From a virus, in IMG/VR virus record IMGVR_UViG_3300026097_000007, positions 1 to 36,513 of that record: a stretch of DNA of 36,513 nucleotides; one strand, written 5' to 3'. The position numbers and the translations under genes were made by a program. A model generated the notes under the pieces. That model searched no databases and had not been told where the DNA came from. It worked only from the letters and a program-made list of their open reading frames with translations. Positions 16,552 through 24,618 of this stretch are shown piece after piece (the first letter of the stretch is position 1; each line of letters begins with the position of its first letter).

Positions 16552-19077
16552 ATGCCTATCTTTAGAGGATCACAGAACGCTACTATCTCTACTGGTGATA
16601 TTGTAGCTACACAAGCTGATATAGCTGCTGCTGTCACATTAGCGGAACAAGCCCAAGCTGCTGCTGAGGCTGCACAGGCTGCTGCTGAGACTAGTCTAGA
16701 TGACTTTGATGATAGGTACCTCGGTGCTAAGTCTTCTAACCCTACAGTAGACAACGATGGCGATGCTCTTATTGATGGTGCTTTGTACTACAACACCACA
16801 GAAGATGTGATTCGTGTCTATGATCTATCTTCTGATACATGGTCTGATATAAAGCCATCTGCTACAGAGCAGGCAAATATCAATGCTGTTGCCCCTATCG
16901 CATCCCAAGTAGAGACAGTAAGTGATAACATTTCTGATGTAACTACTGTTGCTGGAGTGTCAACTGACGTATCAACAGTTGCCGGTGTTTCTACGGATGT
17001 TACATCAGTCGCTGCTATTGGCACAGATGTTACAGCGGTGTCAGGAATTACAGCAGATGTTACATCGGTAGCTGCCGTAGACACAGATGTTTCTGCTGTT
17101 GCAGGTATTACATCTGATGTGACTACTGTGGCTGCAAACATTGTTGATATACAGAACGCAGATCAGAACGCACAAGATGCAGAAGCAGCAAAGATTGCAG
17201 CAGAATCGGCCTTTGATAGTTTTGATGATCGTTATCTAGGAGCTAAATCATCAGAGCCAACTGTTGATAATGACGGTGATGCACTGCTTACCGGAGCACT
17301 CTACTATGACACGACTTTAAGTCTTTTAAGAGTGTACACAGGATCAGTTTGGGCGAGTATTGACTATGACCCAACCAACGTCGCTATCACTGGCGGGAAC
17401 ATTGATGGTACAGCTATTGGCGAAACTACTCCGTCTACTGGTGACTTCACGACTGTCAATGCAGATGCGGTTGTTGTGCCGGGTGAGCTACTCATGCCGG
17501 TCAATGGAGAGATTCTGTGGCCTGTTGATCTAACTGTGCCTGATAACTTTTTTGACACCAGCCTGCGTCTTTTTACTGCCCCTAATGAGCGAGCTGTAAT
17601 TGCTGCTACTCCAGCAGGTCTTTTTACTAATGGAAAGGACGGTGCTTGGCTTGAGCCGTCTCCGACGACTACCTACACCGATACCAGCGGCACTACTGCT
17701 GCTACTGTTGGAGATGCAGTTGCTCGTATTGATGATCTGTCCGGCAATGACAACCACGCCACTCAGGCAACCTCTGCTGCTCGACCGCTTCTGGCTGCAA
17801 CGCCTGATCGAGTAACCTTCGATCTGGTAGACGATAACTTCTCAATGGACTTTACTGGGTCTGGTGGTTTTACCGCTACGCTATTACAGGGTTCGGATGA
17901 GGGTATTGTTCACGCTAAGGTATCTGTCCCTGATGGTGCATACTCAATCACTCAGGATGAGTCGTATTTCCCCAGCGATAACATTACAGGACTGTTCCTT
18001 GTAGAAGGTGATATTGCAGCCAACGCAGTGCCAAGCGTAAAGAACTACCTTGTTGGCAAGGGCGCAGGTGCTGACTTTGCTGGTGTGACGAGTATGGAGA
18101 GTTGGTTCAAAGAAAGAGACGATTTAATTGAGTTGTATGCTAATGACTGGGACGTATCATCTGTCACTGATTTTAGAAATTTTGCAGAAAGAGCCGATAT
18201 TACTGTTTTAAATGTATCCAACTGGGACACATCATCTGTTATTACTTTTCTTCAGTTTGTAGATAACTGCTCTAGCCTCACAACACTAGATGTTAGTAAT
18301 TGGGACACGTCTTCTGTTACTAGTTTTGATAGGTTTGCACAAAGATGCAGCAGTCTCACTACACTAGATGTCTCTAACTGGGACACGTCATCTGTTACTG
18401 ATTTTAATTCTTTTGCACGCAACTGTTCTAGTCTAACAGCACTAGGTGTTAGTAATTGGGACACGTCTTCTGTTACGAGTTTTAGAAGGTTTGCAGCCGG
18501 CTGCGGTAACCTCACAACTTTAGATGTCTCCAACTGGGATACTTCTTCTGTTACGAGTTTTAGAGATTTTGCAATTAGCTGCGGTAACCTCACAACACTA
18601 GATGTTAGTAATTGGGATACTTCTTCTGTTACTAATTTTTCTAATTTTGCACGTAGTACAGATATAAGTGTTTTAGATGTCTCTAATTGGGATACATTTT
18701 CTGTTACTAATTTTAGTGATTTTGTACGAAACTGCTCAAGCCTCACAGCTTTAGATGTATCTAACTGGGATACTTCTTCTGTTACTAATTTTAGTAGATT
18801 TACACTAGACGCTTCCAGTCTCACTACCGTCACAGTAACAGGCGGGACAGGCAATCCTTTTGCGGATAGCCCTTGTACTAATTACGAAGAGGCTTTTACC
18901 AACACCAATCTAACCCAGCAGTCGATTGATGACATTCTTGTTGCAATTGAAGCGGCAAACACATCTAACGGTACCTTTGACCAGTCAGGTGGAAATGCAC
19001 CATCAGCCACGGGTGAGGCAGCGATTGATGATCTTAGAAGCAGAGGCTGGACAGTCACCGTCGAAGGAGGATATTAA
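16552..19077 (+). CDS. Long tail fibre with coiled-coil stem and BspA-like repeats
   Basis: An 841-residue receptor-binding fibre candidate. Order: an Ala-rich helical start (residues 18-47); a DRYLGAKSS...DNDGDAL..GALYYNT module (about 54-98); a TDV/V-rich stretch in which SVAAIGTDVTAVSG-like units repeat (about 128-200); a second copy of the DRYLG module (about 226-268); a GNIDGT..G..TPSTGDFTTV link; then, after a unique region, nine 24-26 residue LDVSNWDTSSVT.F..FA..CSSL repeats (about 528-759) of the BspA/DUF285 type; then a unique C-terminus. The repeated domain probably forms the surface-binding tip. GAGGAATAG is the ribosome binding site. Confidence 0.85.
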   Translation: MPIFRGSQNATISTGDIVATQADIAAAVTLAEQAQAAAEAAQAAAETSLDDFDDRYLGAKSSNPTVDNDGDALIDGALYYNTTEDVIRVYDLSSDTWSDIKPSATEQANINAVAPIASQVETVSDNISDVTTVAGVSTDVSTVAGVSTDVTSVAAIGTDVTAVSGITADVTSVAAVDTDVSAVAGITSDVTTVAANIVDIQNADQNAQDAEAAKIAAESAFDSFDDRYLGAKSSEPTVDNDGDALLTGALYYDTTLSLLRVYTGSVWASIDYDPTNVAITGGNIDGTAIGETTPSTGDFTTVNADAVVVPGELLMPVNGEILWPVDLTVPDNFFDTSLRLFTAPNERAVIAATPAGLFTNGKDGAWLEPSPTTTYTDTSGTTAATVGDAVARIDDLSGNDNHATQATSAARPLLAATPDRVTFDLVDDNFSMDFTGSGGFTATLLQGSDEGIVHAKVSVPDGAYSITQDESYFPSDNITGLFLVEGDIAANAVPSVKNYLVGKGAGADFAGVTSMESWFKERDDLIELYANDWDVSSVTDFRNFAERADITVLNVSNWDTSSVITFLQFVDNCSSLTTLDVSNWDTSSVTSFDRFAQRCSSLTTLDVSNWDTSSVTDFNSFARNCSSLTALGVSNWDTSSVTSFRRFAAGCGNLTTLDVSNWDTSSVTSFRDFAISCGNLTTLDVSNWDTSSVTNFSNFARSTDISVLDVSNWDTFSVTNFSDFVRNCSSLTALDVSNWDTSSVTNFSRFTLDASSLTTVTVTGGTGNPFADSPCTNYEEAFTNTNLTQQSIDDILVAIEAANTSNGTFDQSGGNAPSATGEAAIDDLRSRGWTVTVEGGY
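18134..18828 (+). repeat. Nine tandem 72-78 bp units in the tail fibre gene
   Basis: Each full unit is 78 bp and encodes a 26-residue LDVSNWDTSSVT block; the first and seventh units are shorter (24 and 25 residues). The WDTSSVT core is nearly constant, while the two residues before each Phe and the three after (DRFAQR, NSFARN, RRFAAG, RDFAIS, SNFARS, SDFVRN) vary. DNA of neighbouring units is very alike, so unit gain, loss and gene conversion are likely. Confidence 0.9.
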
Positions 19078-19079
19078 TT

Positions 19080-19481
19080 ATGAGAATCACTATTGCCTGT
19101 CCTGAGGTGATGGTTGCTGATGCCAATCAGTTTGCTATGGCTGTAGGCGATGGCCCGGCAGATGCCAATACTTACCGAGAGAACTTCTGGTACGACGCAG
19201 AAGCCAACGCCTATAGTGCAGCATCCTTTACTGCTGACCAGAGCTGGATTGACAGCCTTGCAGGTGAGGTCACCCGCCCCGCATGGGACTCGGAAAGCAC
19301 CATCGACATGGCTGCTGCTAACCGGGCAAAGGACGCGCTGACACTGTACTCACCAGAAGAAGGCGGGTCTGCCAGTGTTGGTGCAATTGTCGGTATCTAC
19401 GGCATTGCTGGCCCCGCTGCTCTGGAACTGCTTGGGCTAACTAAAGATAAGCCAGAACTGCCTGAAGACATCGAAGAGTAA
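19080..19481 (+). CDS. Unknown protein after the tail fibre
   Basis: A 133-residue acidic protein with an Ala/Asp/Glu-rich sequence and a hydrophobic stretch near 98-115 (SVGAIVGIYGIAGPAALELL). It has an excellent GGAGG ribosome binding site, and higher GC than the fibre gene. It follows the fibre directly, the usual place for fibre assembly chaperones, but no chaperone motif is seen. An alternative is a small membrane-associated protein because it precedes the lysis-like genes. Confidence 0.65.
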   Translation: MRITIACPEVMVADANQFAMAVGDGPADANTYRENFWYDAEANAYSAASFTADQSWIDSLAGEVTRPAWDSESTIDMAAANRAKDALTLYSPEEGGSASVGAIVGIYGIAGPAALELLGLTKDKPELPEDIEE

Positions 19482-19492
19482 AGGAATAGACA

Positions 19493-19726
19493 ATGGAACC
19501 ATCTTTCATCATTAACATCATCATGTCATTTGTCCTAGTCCTGATCGGCTGGTTTATGAGAATCCTTTGGGACAGTGTAAAGCGCCTACAGTCTGACATG
19601 GCAGAGCTGGAGCGTCATGCCTCTGAGACCTATGTAAGACGTGATGACTACCGAGATGATATGGCTGAAGTTAAGTCTATGCTACGTCAGATATTTGAAG
19701 TGTTAAACGGTAAACAGGATAGATAA
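19493..19726 (+). CDS. Single-pass membrane protein with coiled coil
   Basis: A 77-residue protein. Residues 5-24 are a hydrophobic transmembrane helix (IINIIMSFVLVLIGWFMRIL), followed by an amphipathic helix with heptads (VKRLQSDMAELERHASETYV) and a second helix (MAEVKSMLRQIFEVLNG). N-anchored coiled-coil architecture resembles an i-spanin or a holin partner, and it sits just before the probable holin. No o-spanin lipoprotein is seen nested or next to it, so the spanin idea is weak. Confidence 0.65.
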   Translation: MEPSFIINIIMSFVLVLIGWFMRILWDSVKRLQSDMAELERHASETYVRRDDYRDDMAEVKSMLRQIFEVLNGKQDR

Positions 19727-19727
19727 T

Positions 19728-20096
19728 ATGTGGGCAGGTATTGTATCAGCAGTGGCGGGTATTGCTCAGTCTTGGATTGACAGCAAGAAAGCTAAGTACG
19801 AGGCTGAGAAGACCTTTCAGATGAAGATGGCGGAGATGGAGGCCACTTGGGATCTGATTGCTCTCAGGCAAGCACAGTACAGCATCAAGGATGAGATCAT
19901 TACTATCATCATCTTCTTTCCGCTAGTTGCTTGGTGGTTTCCCTCTCTAAGGCCACAGGCGCTTCAGTGGGCTGAGTTTGTTACTACCATGCCATACTGG
20001 TACCAGATGGTTATGTTCGGCATTGTAGCGGCTTCTTTCGGCCTTCGCTGGTGGTTCGGTAAGCAAGGGTTCAGTATAAAAAAAGGCAGCCCATAA
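19728..20096 (+). CDS. Probable holin (three-TM, GTA-type)
   Basis: A 122-residue membrane protein. It has a hydrophobic N-terminus (MWAGIVSAVAGIAQSWIDSK), a charged amphipathic helix, then two further hydrophobic segments at about 58-74 (IITIIIFFPLVAWWFPS) and 90-109 (WYQMVMFGIVAASFGLRWWF). This resembles the holins of three transmembrane segments described for gene transfer agents and marine phages. It would time the release of the endolysin. It is the last gene of the rightward block; the leftward terminator lies inside its 3' end. Confidence 0.7.
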   Translation: MWAGIVSAVAGIAQSWIDSKKAKYEAEKTFQMKMAEMEATWDLIALRQAQYSIKDEIITIIIFFPLVAWWFPSLRPQALQWAEFVTTMPYWYQMVMFGIVAASFGLRWWFGKQGFSIKKGSP

Positions 20097-20107
20097 TAAG
20101 ACTGCCT
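20077..20107 (-). terminator. Rho-independent terminator of the leftward block
   Basis: AGGCAG (20084-20089) and CTGCCT (20102-20107) form a 6-bp stem around a 12-base loop. On the minus strand the stem is followed by seven U (A-run at 20078-20084). It lies 14 bases beyond the endolysin stop codon, so it ends leftward transcripts. There is no T-run on the plus strand, so rightward messages would not end well here. Confidence 0.8.
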
Positions 20108-20120
20108 AGCTACCTTAGGA

Positions 20121-20663
20121 CTATACATAGCCCTCGATGATCTTGTATCTTCGGGGGTTCTTTTTTTCTAGCCTATCTAGAGCTTCTCTGAACCCACCGC
20201 CGGCTAGTAATTTAGCATTATCCATAGCCCTAGTCTTGACCTGCTCTGCGTATCGAGAGTCTAGTAGTTCTACAGCAGCCTCTACCTTGTCATCGTTGTC
20301 AATAGCATGGAGCATACCTTTGAACTTTAATAGTGTAGGTACGCCAAGGTTAAAGGCCATGTCAATCAGCACAGTCTGCTCATCTTGGTCACACATAGGG
20401 AACATGGCAAGTCTACTTTCTAGCTCCTCTGTGTGCTTTCTGATGTCTCGTATCAATAGATCCTCAAAGAACATCTCAGCGTTAACAGGACTTTTGAAAT
20501 TAGTTCCACTGAATAGCTTAAGGACCTCAACAACATCAAGTGGGTTGTCTTCTAGGTTCCTGCCGTACCCTACAGTCCACTTGCCTACTGTGTCTTTGTA
20601 AGGTGATGTTCTGTAACCCTCGTGTTTCTTTACACGCTCAATCATCTTATCCGTTATAGCCAT
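20121..20663 (-). CDS. Endolysin, T4-type lysozyme (muramidase, GH24)
   Basis: A 180-residue muramidase that cuts the glycan backbone of peptidoglycan. The catalytic E-x8-D-x5-T pattern is complete: E15, D24 and T30 in KKHEGYRTSPYKDTVGKWTV, followed by GYGRNLEDNP. The later DMAFNLG (about 108-114) is the usual second family signature. No signal peptide or SAR segment is visible, so it needs a holin. It is the last gene of the leftward block, overlapping the DUF3310 gene by 17 bases, and faces the probable holin on the opposite strand. Confidence 0.92.
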   Translation of the reverse strand: MAITDKMIERVKKHEGYRTSPYKDTVGKWTVGYGRNLEDNPLDVVEVLKLFSGTNFKSPVNAEMFFEDLLIRDIRKHTEELESRLAMFPMCDQDEQTVLIDMAFNLGVPTLLKFKGMLHAIDNDDKVEAAVELLDSRYAEQVKTRAMDNAKLLAGGGFREALDRLEKKNPRRYKIIEGYV

Positions 20664-21075
20664 CTACCTGCTCCATTTCAGCGATCAAGTAATCTAAGTA
20701 CCAGCGGGCTTTTTTCAAATCTTCCAGACCGTTTTTATAGGTGTAGCGCCAAAGGTATTTTTCAGTGTTGCCTTTTAGGTAACCTCTAAACTCTATTTCT
20801 GTCATAGAGGCTTTGATTGCCTCAATACACTCAATGCCACCTACGTTGTAGTGGATAGGTTTTTCTACATTGTCATACAACCCATCTTCTATAGCCTCTC
20901 TTTCTTGAGGCGTAGTCAAATCTATTGTGTTCAAATCGTCCATTTTAAGGGTGCCATAGTCCGCAGTCACCTGCTCGTAGTCATCTAGCAACTGGTTTTC
21001 ATAACTAGATTGCATGGGATTTGTGGTTGATGCGTTCTGGTACATGAATCTGTCTTCTGCGTGTAAGTTACTCAT
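20647..21075 (-). CDS. DUF3310 family protein (often annotated nucleotide kinase)
   Basis: A 142-residue protein. The disordered first 65 residues are followed by the DUF3310 signature: KPIHYNVGGIECIEAI (about 72-87), then EFRGYLKGNTEKYLWRYTYK and LKKARWYLDYLI. T7-like phages carry this domain and annotation pipelines call it a nucleotide kinase, but no P-loop is present, so the kinase label is doubtful. Its neighbours (ThyX upstream, RNR beyond) support a role around nucleotide supply. Confidence 0.8.
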   Translation of the reverse strand: MSNLHAEDRFMYQNASTTNPMQSSYENQLLDDYEQVTADYGTLKMDDLNTIDLTTPQEREAIEDGLYDNVEKPIHYNVGGIECIEAIKASMTEIEFRGYLKGNTEKYLWRYTYKNGLEDLKKARWYLDYLIAEMEQVDGYNG

Positions 21076-21700
21076 ATCTTAAAGCCTCCCAGCTCACTGG
21101 TGCTACGTCTTTACATACTTGGTCTACTTGTACAGCCAAGTCCCTTATCTCTTTCTGTGCGTCGTCCTGCACTCTTTCGTTGCAAAGTCTGGCATAGGCG
21201 TACAGGCTTGCAGTCTCAACCCAGCTAGTCTCTACACCCTGTGGCAGGATCATCCTAGCCTGCTCTGGTGCTACACCCTGAGAGATAAGGTTGTTGTATA
21301 CCTTGACAGAGTGTTCGGCCATCTGCTGCCAAGTCTGTTGGATAGTGTGAGAGTATTCATGTGTACCACCGCTGCCCTGCTTAATGCTGCCCTCTGGTGC
21401 TGATCTCCAACTATCAGGGTGAAACACAGATGGCTCAGTCCTGATGTACCTGCGGCTCTCTTCGTTTCTAGCAAACCCTACTGTGTGCCTGTACCACTGC
21501 CTAGCGACAAAGATAGGGGCCGTGATTCTAAACTGTAGCATCACATGGAAAAAGGGGCTTGTGTGGCCGTGTGAGGCTAGGTATTTAATCAGTCTAGCAT
21601 CCTTATCGTCAAACACATCCTTTTTCTTAGAAAACGAAACTCGTGCACAATTCGTGACAGTAATGTCACTCCCCATGCTATCAATCAACTCTGCTTTCAT
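21068..21700 (-). CDS. thyX: Flavin-dependent thymidylate synthase
   Basis: Makes dTMP from dUMP with FAD, NADPH and methylene-tetrahydrofolate. The 210-residue length is right. The signature region is RQWYRHTVGFARNEESRRY (67-85), a variant of the usual RHRxxSxNExSxR: Thr replaces the second Arg, the Ser position is Phe, and one residue is inserted. ARMILPQGVETSW-like residues (about 153-165) match the second conserved block. The ATG at 21700 is preferred: GGGGA lies eight bases upstream, and the longer frame needs a TTG at 21715. It overlaps the DUF3310 gene by eight bases. Confidence 0.9.
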   Translation of the reverse strand: MKAELIDSMGSDITVTNCARVSFSKKKDVFDDKDARLIKYLASHGHTSPFFHVMLQFRITAPIFVARQWYRHTVGFARNEESRRYIRTEPSVFHPDSWRSAPEGSIKQGSGGTHEYSHTIQQTWQQMAEHSVKVYNNLISQGVAPEQARMILPQGVETSWVETASLYAYARLCNERVQDDAQKEIRDLAVQVDQVCKDVAPVSWEALRYE

Positions 21701-21702
21701 AC

Positions 21703-21927
21703 TTAATATCCCCAAATCCTAATCTCACCACAATACTTTCCAAAAGATAAATCAAGTTCAAACAGGCAGTCGCCTCCGATCTGCGCTCCAATGAAGAAGT
21801 GAGAACGAACAGTCTTGTCTATCTCTACTCTGAACAAGTCTCTTTGAAAGCCAAGATCTTTTCCAATTATAAGCCACCAAGACTTGCCCTCACCCCAAGC
21901 TTTTGATCCATAGTTTAATAGTTTCAT
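21703..21927 (-). CDS. Small unknown protein
   Basis: A 74-residue protein rich in aromatic and Gly residues (KSWWLIIGKDLGFQRDLFRV; CLFELDLSFGKYCGEIRIWG). It is likely beta-rich and lacks a transmembrane segment. It overlaps the upstream gene by four bases (ATGA type) and leaves only two bases before the ThyX start, so it is translated as part of the nucleotide operon. No family recognised. Confidence 0.6.
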   Translation of the reverse strand: MKLLNYGSKAWGEGKSWWLIIGKDLGFQRDLFRVEIDKTVRSHFFIGAQIGGDCLFELDLSFGKYCGEIRIWGY

Positions 21928-22112
21928 AGCCCTAGTAGTCCTCTCAATCCGTGATTAGCTATAGCGTTAGTTATGATAGCAAGGCAAGTTAGGATGTGGA
22001 GGATGACCCACGCTGTGCGGATCAGGGCCACCACATCTGCCTTTCGGCTATCGGAGTAGGCTTTAGTGCCTATCGCCTTAGCCCATATTTCCCAAGCCTT
22101 ACGTAACTTCAC
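21924..22112 (-). CDS. Small single-pass membrane protein
   Basis: A 62-residue protein. The charged N-terminus (MKLRKAWEIWAKAIGTKAYS) is followed by a transmembrane helix at about 31-50 (RTAWVILHILTCLAIITNAI) and a short tail. Its start overlaps the end of the RNR gene by 14 bases. Small proteins of the LRKAWEIWAKAIGTKA type recur in marine phages; the function is unknown. Confidence 0.65.
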   Translation of the reverse strand: MKLRKAWEIWAKAIGTKAYSDSRKADVVALIRTAWVILHILTCLAIITNAIANHGLRGLLGL

Positions 22113-23985
22113 AACCCGCCGCTCCGCAGGCGATCTCTCCAGTCAAGTCAGTATTATCCTCTGCCTCTTGTACTTGTGTCAAGTCGATAGAAGTAAGGGC
22201 TGACTCCATTACCTTGTACTGCTCCTCATCGATGTCCTCGAAAGGTGCCTGCTTGTAAGTACCACCCATGTAAGGTAGGACAGAAATACCGTTAAAGTGG
22301 TTACGGTTCTTCCACATCCAATCACCTACTAAGTCCCACTCATCCTCTTTGACTGACACAGTTACTGACACATTATGGCTATTTTGGCCATCCCTGTGAC
22401 CAGTACGCACCCACTCACGGTTGAACCTAGACACACGATCTAGCAACTCTAGTGGTGACTCGTGTCGAAGGATCGCTGTCTCTGGTGCCTTCTGCGGGAT
22501 CTCGATAACCGCCTGATCGTCAGGTCTAAAGTATTCATCTTCTACCAACTCAGGATGGTTCTCTGCTAGGTAACCATAGATAGCTTCGTTCTTACCTACC
22601 CGCATACGGCGGATGTAGTAATCATTGTGCCAAGCATGGATACCAGAGCTAGTACCAAGCACAAGCGAGCTGGTGCCTGACGGCTTGATCGTAGTGGTAC
22701 GGGCTGCCTCGTTGATACCTAGCTTCTTAGCTACACGCTCGTTCTCTTTCAGTACCTCCTCCGTAGCCTGCTCTAGGTCTAGCGGCAGTACAGCACCTGA
22801 TCCAATGCCTGTCATACCAACACCGATCAGGGCATCTTTCTCTGTAGTTTCCTGCCACACATCCCTAAGGTAATGAAAATCGGTATATCCCGCTTGTAAA
22901 GTCCCGATGAAAGAAGCAGCCTTGGCTCGCTCGTTCAGGTCTTTCTGGTTCTCTACGTTACTTACGTTAAGCTCACACAGGTTACAGAATTGATAAGGGC
23001 GCAGCCCAATCTCAGCGCAAGGGTTAGTTCCCCAGTCCTTGTCGTTAGAGAAAAGTACACCCGGCTCACCTGATCCTGATGCTTCTACCTTTTCCCATAG
23101 GCTATCAAAGTCCTTGCGACTTACCTTGTGCCGAAGGATGACAGCAGAGTTGTTAGCTCGTCCTCTGTGAGGTGCAGTCTCCCACCAGTTACCGTGTTTA
23201 GCTGCCAGCATCTCTTCATCGTCCATACTGAACAGACTGATTAGGGCTGCACGTCGGATGCCACCAGCAAGTACAGCATCAGCGATGTAGCACATAATGT
23301 CGTGTACTTGGATAGGCTTGAGCTGTACACCTCGACCACCTTCCTCAATGGCAGTCTCAAACACCTTTTCAATGTTGTGCAAGCAGTCCTTTAATGGCTG
23401 TGGACCGGGAGCCTTGCCGCCTGATGTAACTAAATTAGCACCCTTAGGACGGATGTCAGAGAAGTCAAACACAGGGCGTGGCTTGCCGTAGAAGTAAGAC
23501 TCACAAAGAAACTTAACAGCGTCTGCCCATCCTTCAATACTATCACCGACTAGGAATCTCTTTTTCTTCTTCAACGGCCCAGAGATACTCGGTAGTTCAC
23601 GGACGTGGTGACGCTGTACGCTGTAACCTACACCTGTACCACCTAACAGAAGAAACATAGCTTCTGAGAAAGACTCAGGTGCATCTACTGGCATGTAAGC
23701 ACAATTAAAGATCCGGTTAGGGCTGTTCTGGATAGGCTTACCACCAAACTGCAAAGACCGCATAGAAGGCAGAACCTTCTTAGTCATTACAAACTTCTTG
23801 TAAACATCCTGAATCTCTTTCTTTAGCTTAGGATACTTGTTGATGTGCATAGCCATGTTGCGCTCAACAAGCTCCTCCCAAGTCTCTCGACGTCCGATCT
23901 CTGGCACATAGCGTGCGTACTTTGTAAACGTCGTAATGTCCGACAAGATCTCTGCGGATCTAGTTGTGATTGCTTGCTCTGTCAT
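22099..23985 (-). CDS. nrdJ: Ribonucleotide reductase, class II (adenosylcobalamin-dependent, monomeric)
   Basis: Reduces ribonucleotides to deoxyribonucleotides with coenzyme B12 as radical source. The 628-residue length and sequence match the monomeric Lactobacillus-type enzyme. The redox pair is C95 (FNCAYMPV) and C334 (YQFCNLCE). The catalytic thiyl Cys is C323 in TNPCAEIGL, with E325, and PSGTSSLVLGTSSGIHAWH follows. The C-terminal CGAAGC pair (620, 625) passes electrons from thioredoxin. No phage thioredoxin gene is seen, so the host supplies it. The start overlaps the deaminase stop as ATGA. The host or its surroundings must supply B12. Confidence 0.95.
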   Translation of the reverse strand: MTEQAITTRSAEILSDITTFTKYARYVPEIGRRETWEELVERNMAMHINKYPKLKKEIQDVYKKFVMTKKVLPSMRSLQFGGKPIQNSPNRIFNCAYMPVDAPESFSEAMFLLLGGTGVGYSVQRHHVRELPSISGPLKKKKRFLVGDSIEGWADAVKFLCESYFYGKPRPVFDFSDIRPKGANLVTSGGKAPGPQPLKDCLHNIEKVFETAIEEGGRGVQLKPIQVHDIMCYIADAVLAGGIRRAALISLFSMDDEEMLAAKHGNWWETAPHRGRANNSAVILRHKVSRKDFDSLWEKVEASGSGEPGVLFSNDKDWGTNPCAEIGLRPYQFCNLCELNVSNVENQKDLNERAKAASFIGTLQAGYTDFHYLRDVWQETTEKDALIGVGMTGIGSGAVLPLDLEQATEEVLKENERVAKKLGINEAARTTTIKPSGTSSLVLGTSSGIHAWHNDYYIRRMRVGKNEAIYGYLAENHPELVEDEYFRPDDQAVIEIPQKAPETAILRHESPLELLDRVSRFNREWVRTGHRDGQNSHNVSVTVSVKEDEWDLVGDWMWKNRNHFNGISVLPYMGGTYKQAPFEDIDEEQYKVMESALTSIDLTQVQEAEDNTDLTGEIACGAAGCEVT

Positions 23986-24359
23986 AATTTCTCAAATCCC
24001 TTATCTGTACTAAACCAAATTTCTTTTACGTTGGCTTCCTCTAGTGCCAGTCTGCAAATGGGGCAGGGTCGGCTGTTTCTTAGGTCACCCTTTTTGTTAA
24101 TCCTACACACTACCACTGTCTCTATGTCATCTCTTGCCCTGATAAGAGCAGCTATCTCAGCATGAAGACTAACTTTTTCTATCTTTCCTGTCCGCTTGGC
24201 GTACTCTGCTTGCATCGGATGAGTCTTTCGAGAGTTGGTAGCCCAACTAACAATCTGTCCTTTCTTGTCCAAACAAATCGCTGCGTGCCTAAACTTAGCC
24301 GGACTATGCTTTGCGAAGTCGATAACCTTGTCAATGTAGTCCTCCCTAAGCTCATCCAT
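23982..24359 (-). CDS. Cytidine/deoxycytidylate deaminase-like protein
   Basis: A 125-residue zinc-dependent deaminase fold. The Zn and catalytic residues are HAE (66-68) and PCPIC (98-102, Cys 99 and 102). The length is short for phage dCMP deaminases, and no allosteric CxxH insertion is seen, so the substrate could be a free nucleoside or a nucleotide. The operon position between RNR and phosphoesterase genes supports a pyrimidine supply role, feeding dUMP to ThyX. Coupled to RNR by an ATGA overlap. Confidence 0.85.
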   Translation of the reverse strand: MDELREDYIDKVIDFAKHSPAKFRHAAICLDKKGQIVSWATNSRKTHPMQAEYAKRTGKIEKVSLHAEIAALIRARDDIETVVVCRINKKGDLRNSRPCPICRLALEEANVKEIWFSTDKGFEKL

Positions 24360-24360
24360 G

Positions 24361-24618
24361 TCAGTGCTTCTCGCTAGTCAGATACTCATCTAGCATTGCC
24401 TGTGTCACTAGGACAAGCTCCTGCCCTGTTGTGTAGTCCTGATCTTTTTCTAGGTTATCCTCAAGTGTAGTGTTGAACAGAAGAGATCTATAAGCACCTA
24501 ACCCTGTCTCTGGGTTCTCATAGAACTCGATTACTCCAGCAAGCTCGTAACCCATGGCTTCCATGTCTGGGTTAAAGTCTACCTCAAAGTCCAAGTTCTC
24601 ATCAATCTCGTTGCTCAT
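24361..24618 (-). CDS. Small acidic unknown protein
   Basis: An 85-residue very acidic protein (many Asp/Glu), for example NEIDENLDFEVDFNPDMEAM at the N-terminus, then a more regular AGVIEFYENPETGLGAYRSL stretch. It overlaps the phosphoesterase end by four bases and leaves one base before the deaminase start. No motif recognised. Charge and size would suit a DNA-mimic or inhibitor, but nothing else supports this. Confidence 0.6.
   Translation of the reverse strand: MSNEIDENLDFEVDFNPDMEAMGYELAGVIEFYENPETGLGAYRSLLFNTTLEDNLEKDQDYTTGQELVLVTQAMLDEYLTSEKH

Noticed and set aside
18134-18828. Possible CRISPR array or diversity-generating retroelement target
   Set aside because: Repeats are coding, in frame and 72-78 bp with no unique spacers; no reverse transcriptase or template repeat is found in the complete genome.
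18252-18854. Long minus-strand ORF of 200 codons across the fibre repeats
   Set aside because: It mirrors the repeated fibre codons in the antisense frame and has no ribosome binding site; the plus-strand fibre accounts for the open frame.
20647-21075. Calling the DUF3310 protein a true nucleotide kinase
   Set aside because: No P-loop or other kinase motif is visible; the label is inherited in databases, so only the family is stated.
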